Part shown: in pieces, positions 24,637-32,733 of the stretch
Numbering within the stretch: the stretch's first letter is position 1
Layout: each line of letters starts with the position of its first letter
The notes under the pieces: model-generated
What the model saw: the letters and a program-made list of their open reading frames with translations, nothing else
Told to the model about the DNA's origin: nothing
Databases searched by the model: none
NCBI RefSeq assembly: GCF_000186865.1
Contig: NW_008705572.1
Coordinates: 703,384-767,383 of the forward strand
Length of the DNA: 64,000 nt
From: Aureococcus anophagefferens
Taxonomy: Eukaryota > Sar > Pelagophyceae > Pelagomonadales > Pelagomonadaceae
Direction of reading: 5' to 3'
Made by a program: the position numbers and the translations under genes

Positions 24637-25629
24637 CTACTCGATGAGGTAGGGCGCGTAGCAGAAGACGCCCGGGCTCGCCGGCGGCGGCAGGGGCTCG
24701 CCGGCGTCGTTGTCGAGGACGTCGACGAGCTCGTGGGTCGTCGCGTCGGCGACCCAGAGCGTGAAGCAGACGCTGGGCGGGACGTCGGCGCGCGCGCCGC
24801 GGCGCTCGTAGGAGACCTGGACCCGCGGCCCTAGAACCTCGTCGTAGACGTTCGAGTGGCTCGGCTTCGCCTGGTTGAGCACGCGGACGCCCCGGGACGT
24901 GAAGGTCTTCCCGCCGTCGAGGGACACGGCGCCGCCGCCGAAGACGGGGTGCGTCGGGTCCGTCGCGTAGGTCGAGACGATCATGTGGCCGTCGAGCACG
25001 CAGTCGTCGTCCTCGCAGTAGTAGGACAGGGCGTAGTGGTTCACGTGGGCCTCGAGCGCGGGCCGCTGGGGCACGCTCGGCGCCTCGAGGGCGACGTCGA
25101 GGCACGTCTCCTCGAGGTCCGCGTAGTCGCCCGTGACGGCGTCGAGCGCCCAGAGCTTGGCGCAGAATTTTTCGGGCCGCGCGTAGGTCTCGGCCTGGAG
25201 CCAGCCCTTGTACTGCTTGGAGATGCGGCCCGTCGACACGCGCGGCGACGACGCGTTCCAGGTCATGTACTCCGTCTCGACGGCCAGGGGCTCCCAGACG
25301 CCCGAGCCGTCGAGCTCGAAGCTGCCGCCGACGCGGAGCCCGTGGAGGATCGACTCGGGCCCGATCATGGCCTGCGAGCGGGCCGGGTGCGACGGCGGAA
25401 CCGCACTTTTGGACGCGGGGGAGAGGTACGATGACGTGCGCGTTGAGCTGGCAGGGGGCCGTCGTCGTGTTGTCGGGGCACACGAGGGCCACGTAGGTGC
25501 CTGCGCGCGCGGGGGTTCCGGGCGCCGGCGGCGGGGTCGCGAGGCGGCACCGTGGGAATCCGCCTCGTAGTTCATGAGCAGCGACGCCGACGAGACGCCG
25601 GCCACCAGGGCGGCGAGAAGCCCGCGCAT
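24637..25629 (-). CDS. Secreted protein of unknown family, three exons
   Basis: Exons are 25629-25551, 25500-25430 and 25371-24637, with introns of 50 and 58 nt. Both introns are GT-AG (donors gtgccg and gtacct; acceptors gcgcag and ctcgcag) and joining restores one frame of 294 residues. Exon 1 gives a signal peptide (MRGLLAALVAGVSSASLLMN). Exon 2 reads TYVALVCPDNTTTAPCQLNA. Exon 3 carries the rest, including FELDGSGVWEPLAVETEYM, HYALSYYCEDDDCVLDGHMI and VSLDGGKTFTSRG. The last is an Asp-box (S-x-D-x-G-x-T-F), a turn found in sialidase and related beta-propellers, but only one is seen. Paired cysteines and an N-glycosylation site (NAS) fit secretion. The unspliced frame to 25638 starts with GTG and is rejected. 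Confidence 0.75.
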   Translation of the reverse strand: MRGLLAALVAGVSSASLLMNYEADSHGAASRPRRRRPEPPRAQAPTWPSCAPTTRRRPPASSTRTSSYLSPASKSAVPPSHPARSQAMIGPESILHGLRVGGSFELDGSGVWEPLAVETEYMTWNASSPRVSTGRISKQYKGWLQAETYARPEKFCAKLWALDAVTGDYADLEETCLDVALEAPSVPQRPALEAHVNHYALSYYCEDDDCVLDGHMIVSTYATDPTHPVFGGGAVSLDGGKTFTSRGVRVLNQAKPSHSNVYDEVLGPRVQVSYERRGARADVPPSVCFTLWVADATTHELVDVLDNDAGEPLPPPASPGVFCYAPYLIE

Positions 25630-25713
25630 CGTGGCCACCTTCTGGGCAGCCCAATTAGGCGCGCGTCAAGTAGCTCGCTTTACCCACCGTTCGTACAGGG
25701 CTGCCAACCGATA

Positions 25714-26533
25714 ATGGTCGTACCTCCCGCCCTCGACGAAGATGTCGAGGCGCTGCGCTTGAAGCTCGAGGCCGTGGGCAGCGGCGCCCCCGCGGGCGGC
25801 TGCACGCCTGCACACCTCAAGGCGCTCGCCGCCGCGGCCCGCGGCGCCGCCGCGCGCCTCGAGGAGGACGAGATCCGCGCGCGGCGCGCGCCCGCGCCCG
25901 CGCCCGCGTCGCCCGCGTCGCCGGCGACGCCGGCGAAGAAGCCCGCGCGGGCGGACAGCGACAGCGACAGCGACGAGGGCGAGGCGGCGCCCCTCGACGC
26001 GGACCTCGTCGCGACGCTGCGCGCCGAGGGCGCGGCGCGGTTCAAGGACAAGGCCTACGGCGACGCCGCCAAGGCCTGGGGCAAGGCCGCGAAGCACCTC
26101 AAGGCCGCGCGCCAGCCCGACGCGAAGCTCAGCGTCCTGTGGCCGCGACGATGTTCGAGAGATTTGGGGCGGGGAAACGACGAGACCTCGTCGACGTCGC
26201 GCTCCGTAGGCGAAGCTGCTGTCGAACCTCGCCGCCGCGCAGCTCGCCGAGGACAAGTTCGTCGCCGCGGCGCACAACGCGGCCGAGTCCGTCGCGGCCG
26301 ACGTGTGCTGGTGGAAGGGCCACTGGTACCGGGGCCAGGCGCTGCTCAAGATGGCGCGGAACAAGCCGCCGAGCCTCGCCATGTCCGAGCGCCTCGAGCA
26401 GGCCATCGCGGCCTTCAAGGCCTGCCGCAAGGCGCCGTCGCTGCCCGAGGCGAAGCGAAGCGACGTCGACGCGGAGCTGAAGAGCGCCGAGGCCCTCATG
26501 ATGCACATGACGAGCGTGTGCAAGCAGCAATAG
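25714..26533 (+). CDS. TPR-like protein, two exons
   Basis: Exon 1 is 25714-26133 and exon 2 26210-26533; the 76-nt intron begins gtcctg and ends ccgtag, and joining gives KLS then AKLLSNLAAAQLAEDK (247 residues). The N-terminal 95 residues are Ala/Pro-rich with an acidic Ser run (DSDSDSDEGE), a likely CK2 site. From about 100 to 225 there are TPR-type helix pairs: LRAEGAARFKDKAYGDAAKA, LSNLAAAQLAEDKFVAAAHN, WKGHWYRGQALLKMA and ERLEQAIAAFKACRKAPS, as in Hop/STI1 and UNC45 co-chaperones. The protein ends TSVCKQQ. The last 80 nt of the gene and its 3' flank are duplicated at 28534-28700. Confidence 0.75.
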
Positions 26534-26617
26534 GGGCGGGGCGCGAACCTAACTCGAGGCGACATCGCTGCAAGATTGGGTGAAGCATACTAGTCCTGAA
26601 GCACCGTGTTTATCGCG
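26451..26617. repeat. Source copy of a dispersed duplication
   Basis: The segment covers the last coding 83 nt of the TPR gene, its stop codon and 84 nt of 3' flank. It is repeated almost exactly at 28534-28700. Differences are a 6-nt insertion (gtcgtc) in the second copy and a few changes after the shared 'gaagcatac'. Confidence 0.9.
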
Positions 26618-26747
26618 AGTAAGCTACATTCTTAATTGCAAGTTATGCTCCGCCAGGGCTTAGACCGCGGGCGCACTTCAACAAGGACCTCAACACCGCC
26701 GCTTGTCCTTCCAAAGGGGGGTTACTACGCCTAGTCTCACCGGAATC

Positions 26748-27278
26748 TCAGCCCCCGACGCCGATGACGAGGCACGCGAGGAGCGGGTAGGCGACGGAGG
26801 CGGCGCCGGCGTAGCGGAGCGCGAGCCGCCGCGCGGCGGGGTCCGAGAGGTCGGCGGCGACCTGGCCGCGCCACACGCTCGGCGCGTGCCGCGCGCTCCG
26901 CTTCGCGTAGGCCGCCTCGAGGAGGGCCGACCGGGCTCGGGTCGCGGGCTCGCGCGACCGTCCGACGGGCGCGTCCGGCCGGCGCCGCCGCGTCGCGCGC
27001 CGCGGGTCGACGGGCGCTGCGTCCGCCGCGTGCGCCGGATCGCTCGCGTCGTCCGGGGGCGGCGCCGGGTCGGGATCGCCGGGAGCGCCGAGATCCCAGT
27101 TCGGATCCGCATCGCCGGCAGGGGTCATCTCCCACGCGAAGCGCCGCACGTCCCGCACGCTTTCACGCAGCGATTTCGGCATGAACTTTTGCCCCTGCCG
27201 GGGCGAGCCCATAATCAGGCCCTCGACGACCGCCTGGGAGGCGAACATGACCAGCAACGAGGCCAAGAGCAAGAGCAT
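26748..27278 (-). CDS. Small membrane protein of unknown family
   Basis: Encodes 176 residues from the ATG at 27278; the longer frame begins with TTG. The N-terminus MLLLLASLLVMFASQAVVEG is a signal peptide or anchor, followed by PRQGQKFMPKSLRESVRDVR. The centre is rich in Asp, Pro, Ala and Arg and probably unstructured. The C-terminus (LRYAGAASVAYPLLACLVIG) is a second hydrophobic segment next to the end. The topology could be a hairpin of two membrane helices. No homologue comes to mind. Confidence 0.6.
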   Translation of the reverse strand: MLLLLASLLVMFASQAVVEGLIMGSPRQGQKFMPKSLRESVRDVRRFAWEMTPAGDADPNWDLGAPGDPDPAPPPDDASDPAHAADAAPVDPRRATRRRRPDAPVGRSREPATRARSALLEAAYAKRSARHAPSVWRGQVAADLSDPAARRLALRYAGAASVAYPLLACLVIGVGG

Positions 27279-27431
27279 GCTGCAGGATTCGGTCGCTCGG
27301 TTCAACGGTGCCCTTCAGCGTTGGCCTTGCCCGCAACTGCGGGCACACGATGCGCTTGGCAATTGGGCTCCTGCGCCGTGCTGCTCCGGGCGGCCGTCGC
27401 GGCATAGATCCACGATTCGTAGACCGCACCC

Positions 27432-28380
27432 ATGCTCGCGCCCTTCGCCTTCGCGACGGTCGCCTGGAACGCGGCCCTCGCCTACGCCGCGGTCGCGCCG
27501 CGGCCGCGCCTCTCGCGCGCCGCGGCCTGCGCGCTGAGCCCGGCGGTCTGCGTGGCCTACCTGCTGCTCGCGCAGCTGGCGCTGGGCGGCGGCGCGTGCT
27601 TCGGCGGCGACGGCGGCGTCGCGGACGACGACGCCGAGGCGGCGGCGACGGTGCCGTGCGCCCTTTTCGCGGCGCTCTTCGCGCAGAGCCTCGCGCAGCT
27701 CGGCGTCGCCGGCGCGGCGACGCGGCGGCGGCGCGCCGCGCCCAAGGCCGCCTGGCCCTGCGCGGGCGTCCAGGCGCTGACGCTCGCGTACTACGGCCTC
27801 GAGCGCGGCGGCCTCGCGCGCGCGGCGCGCGCGGCGCCCCTCGGCGCCGGGCTGCCGGCCGTGGCGACGCGGCCGCTCCACCTCTGCCTCCGTGAGCGCC
27901 CAGGTGCTGGCGCTCTACTGCGTCGAGCGCGACGTCGCCGAGGGGCTCGGGAAGCGCGCGCGCGCGGCCGCGGCCGCGGTCCCCGACGGGCCCGCGCGCC
28001 GCGCCCGCGTCGCCGCGCTGCGCTGCGCGCAGGCCATGTGCTGGGCGAGCTTCGCGGGCGACCACGTCCCGGGCGCCGCGCGCGCGGGGCCCGCGGCGTC
28101 GTGCGCGGCGTTCTACGGCCTGCTGCGCTGGGGCGTCGCCGCGCCCCTGGGCCGCGCGCGCGCGGCCGCGGAGGGCGCCGGCGACGGCGCGCTCGCCGGC
28201 CGCATCGCCCACATGCGCACCTTCTTCGTCGCCGCCTGGCACCTCTTCCCGGCCGTCTGGTTCGCCGGCGCTCTCGGGCTCGTGTCCGAGGCGCGCGTCC
28301 GCCTCGGCTTCGTCGGCTGCGACGTCCTCGCCAAGTTCCTCCCGGCCGCGATCTACGTCTCGCTCGCCGTGGACCCGTAA
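27432..28380 (+). CDS. Divergent microbial (type I) rhodopsin, two exons
   Basis: Two frames join through a likely 43-nt intron (27861-27903, gtggcg...gcccag), giving 301 residues. The first has several hydrophobic helices (FATVAWNAALAYAAVAP, CVAYLLLAQLALGGG, ALFAALFAQSLAQLG). The second ends with the clearest evidence: helix F with W255-x-x-F-P259-x-x-W262 (AAWHLFPAVWFAGALG), matching W182/P186/W189 of bacteriorhodopsin, and helix G with D283-x-x-x-K287 (GFVGCDVLAKFLPA), matching D212/K216, where the Lys binds retinal. The E-F spacing also fits. The helix C counterion is not found; an Arg seems to sit at the D85 position, so pumping by the usual mechanism is doubtful. The intron could be placed otherwise, which would change helix C. 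No carotenoid or retinal gene is adjacent. Confidence 0.6.
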
Positions 28381-28481
28381 GTGAAGGACCGCGGCGGCAC
28401 CGGCGTCGTCGCCTGCGGCGACATCGGATGCTTCTGTTCGCGCGGCCGGGCGGCGGCGAGGCCGCCTCCGGCGTCCTTTGC

Positions 28482-28700
28482 GAGGTCGGGTAGAAGGTGC
28501 CCGCGCCGGCCGTCAGGTACCACACGATGCTGTCGAAGCGAAGCGACGTCGTCGTCGACGCGGAGCTGAAGAGCGCCGAGGCCCTCATGATGCACATGAC
28601 GAGCGTGTGCAAGCAGCAATAGGGGCGGGGCGCGAACCTAACTCGAGGCGACATCGCTGCAAGATTGGGTGAAGCATACAAGAGCACCGTGCTTATCGCG
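28482..28700. pseudogene. Patchwork of two duplicated gene ends
   Basis: Bases 28482-28534 copy 29463-29517, the first codons of the downstream membrane-protein gene (DSI-W-YLTAG in both). Bases 28534-28700 copy 26451-26617, the 3' end of the TPR gene. The two pieces meet exactly at 28534, on the shared tgtc/cgaag junction. The second piece holds a stop codon and ends four bases from the stop of the next gene. The rest of the 28381-28703 spacer shows no gene. Confidence 0.85.
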
Positions 28701-28703
28701 GGC

Positions 28704-29495
28704 CTACGCCTGCTTGCGCTTGAGCATGGAGGCGACGACGGGCAGCGCGTTCTTGACGACCGCGACGAGCGGCAGTACGACGTAGAGCGGGTCCGCGTGG
28801 GGGCACTTGGCCTCGACCATCACGGCACTGAAAACCCGGGATTTTGCCATCGTCGCGTAGCTCGCCTGGGGCACGCACGCGCCGACGGCCAGCGCGTAGT
28901 AGAGGCCGTTCGTCGCGAGCGAGTAGAGGAGGCGCGAGGCGAAGGCCGCGTCGAACGAACGGGCGCCGTCGGCGAAGCCGCGCGCCATGAAGTGGCGCGC
29001 GACGCCGCCGGCGACGTTGACGCACATGGCCGCGAGCACCGCGGCGAAGGGGCTGCCCGTGAGGCCGTGGGTCTCCTCCATCATGTTGAAGCCCGTGGTG
29101 ACGTTGTCGAGCACGCCCATGGAGTCGAGGACGAGCGCGTGCACGACGGTCGTCGACATGAGCGCGAAGGCGCCGGGCACGAACTCGACGAAGCAGCACG
29201 CCGCGAGGTGCGCGGGGATCACGAGCGCGCTCGCGAGCGCCGTCGGCGCGCGGCCGAGGACGAGCAGGTTCGTGAAGATGTTCGCTGGCATCGTGTAGAA
29301 CACGAACGTGGCCAGGACCGCGTACGCGAAGCCGGGGCCGGGCCGCGAGCCGGCGGGCAGCGCGTCGCGGTACCGCCGGAAGGCGACGTAGCCCCAGAGC
29401 GCGTTGCCCCAGCAGAGCGGCCACGGGTACGCCGACCGCGCGTCGAGCGTGAAGAGCGCGACGAGGTCGTCGGGTAAAAGGTGCCCGGCCGGCCG
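28704..29495 (-). CDS. Multipass membrane protein, TRIC-like, frame broken near its start
   Basis: The open frame runs from 29495 to a TAG at 28704 (263 codons) but its first ATG is at 29291, inside a helix. Upstream of about 29490 a different frame reads MVDASMMDSIMWYLTAG from an ATG at 29536, which looks like the true N-terminus, so a small indel, an assembly error or real decay breaks the gene. There are about seven hydrophobic segments, among them YAVLATFVFYTMPANIFTNL, ALASALVIPAHLAACCFVEF and FAAVLAAMCVNVAGGVARHF. The pattern NIFTNLLVLGRAP followed by two helices and a GG-x-A-R-H-F helix resembles trimeric intracellular cation (TRIC) channels, with modest confidence. The basic C-terminus (SMLKRKQA) fits ER retention (K-x-K-x-x). 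Confidence 0.55.
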   Translation of the reverse strand, partial: RPAGHLLPDDLVALFTLDARSAYPWPLCWGNALWGYVAFRRYRDALPAGSRPGPGFAYAVLATFVFYTMPANIFTNLLVLGRAPTALASALVIPAHLAACCFVEFVPGAFALMSTTVVHALVLDSMGVLDNVTTGFNMMEETHGLTGSPFAAVLAAMCVNVAGGVARHFMARGFADGARSFDAAFASRLLYSLATNGLYYALAVGACVPQASYATMAKSRVFSAVMVEAKCPHADPLYVVLPLVAVVKNALPVVASMLKRKQA

Positions 29496-29813
29496 TCAGG
29501 TACCACATGATGCTGTCCATCATCGACGCGTCGACCATGACTTTTAGATCCCCAACACCAGAAAGTTGCGCTGCGTCGCTGCGTCGCACGCCGTGCTTAC
29601 GAGGTGGTAGCAGCCTGCGAGCTGCGATCCGCCTCGCTTGTAAGTTTATATTGCCCTCAAGTTGGCCTTGTTGCCGCTGTCTCTTCTCTGCCCGAGCTCG
29701 CCGCCGCCCATCTCGCTCGACAAGTGCACCGCGAGCGCTTCCCACCGCACCAAAAAAAGCGCAAATCGCCGCCGCCAGTCTCGCCGTCGAGAAGTCCCAC
29801 CGCACCAAAAGAA
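29496..29813. other. Promoter/5' leader region of the cold-shock/SAM gene
   Basis: Region between divergent genes, about 320 bp and comparatively AT-rich. The sequence tcccaccgcaccaaaa occurs twice, at 29740-29755 and 29795-29810, the second copy ending 3 nt before the ATG at 29814. The region also contains the start of the broken membrane-protein gene (to 29536) and a tttatattg element at 29643. Confidence 0.55.
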
Positions 29814-31031
29814 ATGGGCCCAGCGAACCCGGACAAGTGCGCGGGCACGGTGCTCTGGTTCTCCAAGAGCCACGGCTTCATCAAGCCCGACGACGGCGGC
29901 GAGGACATCTTCGTCCACGGGAGCGACATTTTTCAGAAATACGCGAACGACGGCGATCGCGTGCTCTACGACGTCGGGACCCTGAAGGGCCGGCCCAAGG
30001 CCGTCGCCGTGGAGATCGTCGACGGCGGCGCGAAGGCCCGGAAGCCCAAGGCGGACAAGCCCGGCAAGGCGGACAAGCCCGCGCGCAGGGCGAAGCCGGC
30101 GGCGGCGGCCGCGGCGCCGGCGGGCGGCCCGCGCTACCGCGGCGTCTGCAAGTGGTTCAACAGCAAGAACATGCACGGCTTCATCACGCCGTCGGAGTCG
30201 CACGCGCTCGACCCCGGCGAGACGGACGTCTTCTGCTACGCCGAGGACCTCGCGCCCGGCACGACGCACGCGGACATGACGACGGGCGACCCCGTCGAGT
30301 ACGGTCTAGGCACGACGAAGTCCGGCCGCGTCAAGGCCGTCGACGTCGCGCGGCTCGACGCCAAGGTCCGCGCGCGGCCGCCGAAGCCCCCCGCGAAGGC
30401 GCGCGGCGCGGCGCCGGCCGCGCCGCCCGCGCCGCCGCCGACGCCGCCGTCGCTCGACGCCGACGCGCGCGCGGCCCTCGCGGCCCTCGAGCCGGCGACG
30501 CGCGCGAAGATCCTCGAGAAGCTCGCGGGCGAGACCTCCGTGCGGAACCCGAGCGCGTACGTGTCCAAGGCCGCGCGGAACCACCAGCCCGTGCGCGACC
30601 CGGGCGCCTACGGCGCGCGCCCGGCGCCCCGCGGTCCGCGGTCCGCGCCGCCGCGCGCCGCGGCGCCGCGCGCGGCGCCGCCGGCGGCCCGGCCGGCGAT
30701 GCGGCCCGAGGCGCTCGCGCGCGCCGAGTCGGACCAGCTCGCGCGCGCGCTCGCCGAGTCCGCGGCGGAGTACGAGGCGCAGCAGCGGGCCAACGCGTCG
30801 GAGCGCGAGTTCGAGGCCGCCTTCGACGACGGCGCGCCGCCGGACCCGGCGCCCGACGCGCTCGACGCGTTCCTCCGCGCCGTCGGCATGGGCCAGTACG
30901 CGCCGAACCTCCGCGCGGAGGAGATCGAGACCGTCGAGGACCTCGCCCTGCTGAGCGCCGACGACCTCGTCGAGGCGGGCTTCCCGCGCGACGACGCGGC
31001 CATCCTCGCGCGCGTCGTCGCCGGCCGGTAG
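29814..31031 (+). CDS. Double cold-shock-domain, SAM-domain RNA-binding protein
   Basis: Encodes 405 residues from ATG 29814. The first cold-shock domain is at residues 9-70 (GTVLWFSKSHGFIKPDDGGEDIFVH, with the RNP1-like SHGFIKP and RNP2-like DIFVH). The second, at about 104-170, is GVCKWFNSKNMHGFITP with DVFCYAEDL. At about 215-262 is a motif with EPATRAKILEKLAGETSVRN and PSAYVSKAARNH, a short conserved element I associate with RNA-binding proteins of heterokonts and dinoflagellates. A SAM domain closes the protein at about 345-402 (DAFLRAVGMGQYAPNLRAEE, LVEAGFPRDDAAILARVV). CSDs bind single-stranded nucleic acid and a SAM domain can self-associate, so a translational regulator or RNP scaffold is likely. 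Linkers are Ala/Pro-rich. Confidence 0.88.
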   Translation: MGPANPDKCAGTVLWFSKSHGFIKPDDGGEDIFVHGSDIFQKYANDGDRVLYDVGTLKGRPKAVAVEIVDGGAKARKPKADKPGKADKPARRAKPAAAAAAPAGGPRYRGVCKWFNSKNMHGFITPSESHALDPGETDVFCYAEDLAPGTTHADMTTGDPVEYGLGTTKSGRVKAVDVARLDAKVRARPPKPPAKARGAAPAAPPAPPPTPPSLDADARAALAALEPATRAKILEKLAGETSVRNPSAYVSKAARNHQPVRDPGAYGARPAPRGPRSAPPRAAAPRAAPPAARPAMRPEALARAESDQLARALAESAAEYEAQQRANASEREFEAAFDDGAPPDPAPDALDAFLRAVGMGQYAPNLRAEEIETVEDLALLSADDLVEAGFPRDDAAILARVVAGR

Positions 31032-31034
31032 GAG

Positions 31035-31150
31035 ACGCGCCGGCGGTCGTTATCATGATAGTGAGTCACAAAGACGTCCACAAAGACCCGTTCGTTCGTT
31101 CGAACGCGCCGGCGGTTGTTATGGCGAGTCACGACGACCCGAACGTCCGA
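31035..31150. repeat. Imperfect direct repeat downstream of the cold-shock gene
   Basis: The stretch acgcgccggcggtNgttat ... gagtcac occurs at 31035 and 31104, 69 nt apart, each followed by cgtccN. A ttcgttcgttcg microsatellite lies between them. They fall in the 169-bp space between convergent genes, probably in the 3' UTRs. Confidence 0.6.
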
Positions 31151-31200
31151 GAGCGGCGGCGCCCGCGGCGCGCGGGGGTGTTCCCGGGGATTCGGCGGCT

Positions 31201-32532
31201 TCAGGGCTCCTTCGGCAGGCGCTTGAACCGCATCTCCACGGCGAACCCGTCGTCGTACTTGTGGCTCTTGTCCTTGCAGGCCTTGTCGAGGTCCTGCTTC
31301 TTGATGACGAGGCGGTCGCCGTCGACGAAGGAGCAGTGGAACCAGAAGCAGAACTGCTTCGACTTGGACCCGGAGACGCCCTTGCTGTAGAAGGCGACGA
31401 AGACCTCGTCCGTGAGCAGCACGTTCGTGACGGGGATGACGACCTCGGGCGCGGGCTTGAACTTCTTCGCGAGGCTCTCGGGCGCGAGGAGGTCGCTGCT
31501 CTTGTACTCGCAGTCGCCGCAGTGGATCTTGAAGGAGGGCGCGAAGCCGCCGGACATGGGGTTGTGGCTGTAACTGCCCTTGAGGATCCGGAACTCGCAG
31601 AGCGCGAGCACGGCCGGCGCCGGGATCGCGCCGCGGTCGCCCGGCGCGAGCTGGAGCCGGTTCTGGCGGTTCCACTCGTGGTTGAGGAGGCGCGCGGACC
31701 GCTTCGCGTGGGGCCGGCCCGTGGCCGCCCAGAGGTGGTCGAAGCGCTCCATGCAGGCGTCGAGCTCGCTGAAGCCGAGCGTCCGCGCGTCGCCGGCGCC
31801 GCCGGCGTCCGGCGCCGCGCGCTCGTCGCCGTCGTCGTCCGTGTCGCTGTCCGGCGCCATGCAGGGCACGTCGGGCTCGTCCTTGACGGACCCCGGCGAC
31901 GCGGGCTCCTCGGGCGCGTCCGCCGCCGCCGGTGGCGGCGCGGCCGCGGCGCCCGCGCCGCCCGCGGCGGGCCCGAGCGTCCGCGAGAAGTAGTCGACGA
32001 AGCGCCGCTGGCTCGGGATGGTCACGCCCTTCTGGTTCGCCGTGCGGGCGAAGCCGTAGAACTTCATGGCCTCGTCCGGGTCGGGCCAGTCGCCGCACCA
32101 CATGAGGTACGCGGAGATCATGACGCCCGTGCGGCCCTTGCCCGCCTTGCAGTGGATCGCGACGACGTTGGCGGGGTCCGCGGCGAGGTAGGCCTCGACG
32201 TCCTTGCAGAAGAAGTAGAAGAGGCCCAACGGCGGCGGGTTGTGGTCGTCGAAGGGGAAGCGCACGAACTGGCCGTGGAAGCGGTCGCTCGGGTACGTCC
32301 GCTCGCTGCAGAGGTTGTAGAACTTGTAGTGGCCGCCGTGCTTCGCGTCGAAGAAGCGCTGCACGTCGTCGATGTCGTTGCGGTAGGCGCCCTCGAAGTC
32401 CGACGCGGGAAAGCCCATGGCGATGATGCGCGGGGTCACGTAGGTGAGGTCCAGGTCGAAGCCGTCCTCTTTGAGGCGCCGCTTCTTCTTCGACACGAGG
32501 GCCCGCACCTTGTCCTGCATCCACCCGCTCAT
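31201..32532 (-). CDS. PTEN: PTEN phosphoinositide 3-phosphatase
   Basis: Encodes 443 residues from ATG 32532 (human PTEN is 403). It removes the 3-phosphate of PtdIns(3,4,5)P3. The N-terminus has a basic lipid-binding stretch ([19 protein letters not shown]), almost as in PTEN. The catalytic loop [10 protein letters not shown] is identical to PTEN, with Cys near residue 128; the two Lys residues are the PIP3-specific signature. [20 protein letters not shown] and [13 protein letters not shown] match the WPD-loop region. A 110-residue acidic, Ala/Gly-rich insert separates the phosphatase from the C2 region (about 300-440, ending [20 protein letters not shown] and the KLDKA-like DLDKACKDK). The first 180 residues of the longer frame are antisense to the next gene and are rejected. 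No C-terminal PDZ motif is seen. Confidence 0.95.
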   Translation of the reverse strand: MSGWMQDKVRALVSKKKRRLKEDGFDLDLTYVTPRIIAMGFPASDFEGAYRNDIDDVQRFFDAKHGGHYKFYNLCSERTYPSDRFHGQFVRFPFDDHNPPPLGLFYFFCKDVEAYLAADPANVVAIHCKAGKGRTGVMISAYLMWCGDWPDPDEAMKFYGFARTANQKGVTIPSQRRFVDYFSRTLGPAAGGAGAAAAPPPAAADAPEEPASPGSVKDEPDVPCMAPDSDTDDDGDERAAPDAGGAGDARTLGFSELDACMERFDHLWAATGRPHAKRSARLLNHEWNRQNRLQLAPGDRGAIPAPAVLALCEFRILKGSYSHNPMSGGFAPSFKIHCGDCEYKSSDLLAPESLAKKFKPAPEVVIPVTNVLLTDEVFVAFYSKGVSGSKSKQFCFWFHCSFVDGDRLVIKKQDLDKACKDKSHKYDDGFAVEMRFKRLPKEP

Positions 32533-32733
32533 CGCGCCGGGGCGAGCGCCGCGCGCCGCTCCGGGGCGGGTCGGCGGGAAGAGCGGCGCCAAAGGCGCGG
32601 GATCCCGGCGCGCTGGGCTGCCTGTTGCGAGGCTGCCTCCAGGCGCGCGCGGGAGCCGAAGACCAAAAAAAGATGTTTCACCGCAACGTCGACTTTTTGG
32701 GCGTCGCGATCGGGACTGCGATCGGGCAGCCCG

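Noticed and set aside
28381..28481. Coding region after the rhodopsin
   Set aside because: No biased frame; the first part of the spacer is not similar to either source of the mosaic.
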